Of a stretch of DNA of 9,260 bases, positions 6,657-9,260 are shown one piece after another. Position numbers and translations under genes: made by a program. The DNA comes from Bacteriovoracaceae bacterium. GTDB lineage: Bacteria > Bdellovibrionota > UBA1018. The stretch covers positions 1-9,260 of the forward strand of contig JAHFAB010000052.1 of assembly GCA_023250795.1 (NCBI GenBank). The letters are read 5' to 3'. Below the pieces are notes generated by a model. That model was not told the origin of the DNA and did not search any database. It saw only the letters and a program-made list of their open reading frames with translations. How positions within the stretch are numbered: the stretch's first letter is position 1; every line of letters begins with the position of its first letter.

Positions 6657-9260
6657 ATGTTTGGATTTTGCAGTAAGAAATCAGTACAGACCGTCTTTTT
6701 CTTTTCTTTTTTTCTAACATTAAGCCATGGCTCCAGACTTCTCGCCGATCAGGCACCAGCTAATCAATCTCCCACCAATCAAATTCTGAAAGAGTATAAA
6801 GAATCTGCTGAAGAGATCATCAAGTCAATTAACGATATCGAACTCGGATTTTATTTTCCCAATCTAGCACTCAAGCAAAAAGGTATAAGTAAATTTTCGG
6901 AACTCAGAAAGTTTAACAAGTCAGATCAGTTTAAAAACCTAAAAAACAAGTTCTATCCCTGGAAAAAAAGTTTAGTCAAACTTTTATCATTAGATGTGTA
7001 TTCCTCTGCAATATCCATCGCCAAAAAAGAAATACAACAATCTAAAAGCAAAAACCCCGAACTGACCCCCGAACTGGCTGATGACGACAAAATCGAACTC
7101 ATAGCAACAAAATATGAAACCATGCTGAATACCTTTGCAGTTCAAGCGCTCACCACCTATCTCAAGTTTGCGAAAGATTTTGTTGACTTGAGCGCCAAGC
7201 TCGGACAACCCGTGGAAGAAAACAATATCAATGATCTTGTAGCTTTCTCTATCCCCCTGGCAGCTGCTGAAGAATTATTTTCTAGACCTGAGTTCAAAGA
7301 CCTTCATCCTATGGTCGAAGGGAAAGCCATTTCACCCTATTATTTTACTATCGTTCCCATATTAGACACAAATCCTTTAGCAGTCTTTCCAATCAAAGAA
7401 CTGAAATTCAAACTCGATGAATCCTATATCCGAACCCTCACTAAAATAAAGCAATCACTCTTCGCCACTGAAGATGCTCTGCTTTCTATTTTAAAATACA
7501 CTGCGCTTGATTTTCATTACCGAAGTTTGCAGGAAATATACTTCTATCTCCAAAAGGACATAGAAACTCTGCCTCAAATTTCTCCTGACTTGAAAGAAAA
7601 AACAGAAGGTTTTGGGATTGAAGATATCAAAACACTTTACACGAAAAACAATAGACAGAGTATCGAACCAAGTTTTAGAGAAGAGCTCCTCGGTATTTTT
7701 CGGAAAAATCTGTACCCAGGAAGATCTGAAAACAAGTGGGATGAGTATCTTGAAAAATCAAAATTCATGTCACTAGATGAAATCAGATCGCTCAATCAAG
7801 AATGGTCAAAACTCTCTGATAAAGCGCGAATCACTTATGCTACTCAAGACTTTATCCCAGAAGTACTCAGTCTTTTTTTACCTTTAGGAGAAATTTTAGA
7901 TCCCTCAAGAAGTGCTGGAGACTATGCAGTCATCCGAAAAACAGAAAATCACCTGACATTGGTTGAACTAGAGAAAGAACTTCAGTCTTGGCCATTTCCA
8001 CTTCTCAGCTTTGTGTCAGACAATGAAAACAGTTCAAAGTCAAAAGTACTTATTGAGTGCCTCAAGCTTATTTTATTGAGAGCCAAAAGCAATGCATTCG
8101 GTAAACTATTTAACACTGACTTGCCGTTCACTTCTGAGGAACAAGCCCTAAAATATAAAGAAATGGCAAGTTCAAAACACAGGGAATACATGAAGACAAT
8201 TCCCAATGAGTTCATCGAATCCTGGATTGACGAATCTCTCAAAAATGTTAGAGAAAAACTGTTCTTTAAAAAAAGAGATGATCTCACACAAGCTCTTACA
8301 GCTCACTCCAAAGGTATACTAGAACTTGATGAAAAGTTAAAAAAAGAAGACATACCCGTAAAACTTGAGAATCTAGCACGAATTCTTCTACCCGTCGTTC
8401 ACCCTCTCAAGACTGAAGCAGACCCAGAAGACGCGATACGTAAAGACAATAACCTTTTAGTTCTTCAAGAATGGATCTCAGATATCTATGGAGCACCAGG
8501 TTACAAGGCGGCACGGAGCACCTATAATTCTTATTTGCATCTGCTTCAGAGTGAGAACCCTAATGAACCTAATCTAAAAATACAACTCAAAGAGCTGATG
8601 GAAATGGGTAGGCTCTCTGGTTTTGATAATTCTGACTTTGCTAATAAAGATGAACCCCCAAGACTCTCAGAGCTACCTCTCGACGATGCCACGAAAACTC
8701 TGTATCGTAACCACGTCAGAGATAACCTCATCGGAGATTTTCCCATTTTAACCCTCTCTCTTTCTGATGGAGAGCAAACACTGTATGAAAAACTTGGTAA
8801 CAAAAAACTAACACCATCTCAAGCCTGGCCGATCATAGAGAGCACTCTCTATAAAATGAACGATATCATTGCAAATGAAATTAAGAAAATCACTCAACCT
8901 CAAAATCAAGATAAATCCAAAGAACTAGACTCACTCTCAAAAGTCTTGGGAAAATCAAAAATTCTAGGAATGCTGTTTAGGAAAGATGAAACACTTTCCC
9001 ACCTTGCTCCTCTTTGGGAGAGACGCCTACGTGGAGAAAATACCACAACTCTTGTAGACAAAGGACTAGGAATGGTTTCAGGTTTTTCTGGAAAAGCGTT
9101 TGATATCTGGTGGAAACTTTACGCCGCTAAAATCGGTGCATGGGCTCTAGATCGAACTTTAGGTCGATTTGGGGTGAAAAGCCCACTCTTTGGTCCACTC
9201 GTAAACCCTATACATGAGGTCATCAATCCCTATATTGATGGGCTTTTTAACTTGGGGATG
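6657..9260 (+). CDS. large exported protein of unknown function, 3'-truncated by the window edge
   Basis: The frame stays open for 868 codons from the ATG at 6657 to the last base, so the gene continues beyond the window. No family is recognised. The N-terminus is a signal peptide: MFGFCSKKSVQ, a Phe-rich apolar core (TVFFFSFFLTL), and probable cleavage near RLLADQ around residue 30. The mature part is rich in Lys, Glu, Leu and Ser, mostly helical, and nearly free of cysteine (one seen, in IECLKL). I find no Walker, protease, nuclease or glycosidase signature. The last 60 or so visible residues become more apolar and aromatic (LGMVSGFSGKAFDIWWKLY onward), possibly membrane-associated or the start of another domain. 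It has a good Shine-Dalgarno site and lies 90 bp after the 288-residue exported protein on the same strand, so an operon is likely. No obvious sequence similarity by eye to the 1141-residue protein on the other strand, though both are long, helical and exported. Confidence 0.85.
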   Translation, partial: MFGFCSKKSVQTVFFFSFFLTLSHGSRLLADQAPANQSPTNQILKEYKESAEEIIKSINDIELGFYFPNLALKQKGISKFSELRKFNKSDQFKNLKNKFYPWKKSLVKLLSLDVYSSAISIAKKEIQQSKSKNPELTPELADDDKIELIATKYETMLNTFAVQALTTYLKFAKDFVDLSAKLGQPVEENNINDLVAFSIPLAAAEELFSRPEFKDLHPMVEGKAISPYYFTIVPILDTNPLAVFPIKELKFKLDESYIRTLTKIKQSLFATEDALLSILKYTALDFHYRSLQEIYFYLQKDIETLPQISPDLKEKTEGFGIEDIKTLYTKNNRQSIEPSFREELLGIFRKNLYPGRSENKWDEYLEKSKFMSLDEIRSLNQEWSKLSDKARITYATQDFIPEVLSLFLPLGEILDPSRSAGDYAVIRKTENHLTLVELEKELQSWPFPLLSFVSDNENSSKSKVLIECLKLILLRAKSNAFGKLFNTDLPFTSEEQALKYKEMASSKHREYMKTIPNEFIESWIDESLKNVREKLFFKKRDDLTQALTAHSKGILELDEKLKKEDIPVKLENLARILLPVVHPLKTEADPEDAIRKDNNLLVLQEWISDIYGAPGYKAARSTYNSYLHLLQSENPNEPNLKIQLKELMEMGRLSGFDNSDFANKDEPPRLSELPLDDATKTLYRNHVRDNLIGDFPILTLSLSDGEQTLYEKLGNKKLTPSQAWPIIESTLYKMNDIIANEIKKITQPQNQDKSKELDSLSKVLGKSKILGMLFRKDETLSHLAPLWERRLRGENTTTLVDKGLGMVSGFSGKAFDIWWKLYAAKIGAWALDRTLGRFGVKSPLFGPLVNPIHEVINPYIDGLFNLGM

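Noticed and set aside
6460..6717. Open frame offset by one from the 288-residue gene, overlapping its end and the start of the next gene, possibly a frameshifted C-terminal extension
   Set aside because: The 288-residue frame ends in tandem stops, and the next gene has its own Shine-Dalgarno site and signal peptide inside this stretch. The region is purine-rich, which favours chance open frames. No slippery sequence was seen.
7982..8803. Minus-strand open frames inside the large plus-strand exported-protein gene
   Set aside because: They lie opposite a continuous 868-codon frame with a signal peptide and Shine-Dalgarno site, and their Ser/Leu-rich translations are typical antisense shadows.

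Overview
The window looks like chromosomal DNA of a predatory or environmental bacterium of the Bdellovibrionota (Bdellovibrio/Bacteriovorax-like). This rests mainly on the first gene. Its layout (short helical domain, charged Lys/Glu/Gln linker, C-terminal HNH nuclease domain) is one I associate with repeated copies in Bdellovibrionales genomes. The several very large, poorly recognisable secreted proteins also fit that group. Base composition is AT-rich by eye. Assignment to a genus is not possible from the sequence alone.

Layout. (1) 2-646, plus strand: 3' part of an HNH endonuclease gene cut by the left edge. (2) 647-729: a short convergent gap. (3) 730-1959, minus: an AAA ATPase with a C-terminal DUF4143 domain (COG1373 type), complete. 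(4) 1960-2025: a 66-bp gap holding two 24-bp palindromes 32 bp apart, one perfect, directly in front of the ATPase start. (5) 2026-5451, minus: a 1141-residue exported protein of unknown function with an internal hydrophobic region. (6) 5452-5699: a divergent control region with phased direct repeats and a good sigma70-type promoter facing right. (7) 5700-6566, plus: a 288-residue exported protein of unknown function. (8) 6657-9260, plus: a large exported protein, 868 codons visible with no stop, cut by the right edge.

How the genes fit together. The two plus-strand genes form a likely operon (90-bp gap, each with its own Shine-Dalgarno sequence) transcribed away from the large minus-strand secreted protein. 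The three share a signal peptide, a mainly helical charged composition and no recognised catalytic motif, so a joint role in the periplasm or cell envelope is plausible but unproven. The ATPase lies downstream of the large minus-strand gene, but its private palindromes suggest separate control. I see no tRNA, rRNA, CRISPR array, insertion sequence or integrase.

The least explained items are the paired palindromes before the ATPase, the phased repeats in the divergent promoter region, and a 24/17-bp tandem duplication that covers the stop codon of the 288-residue gene.
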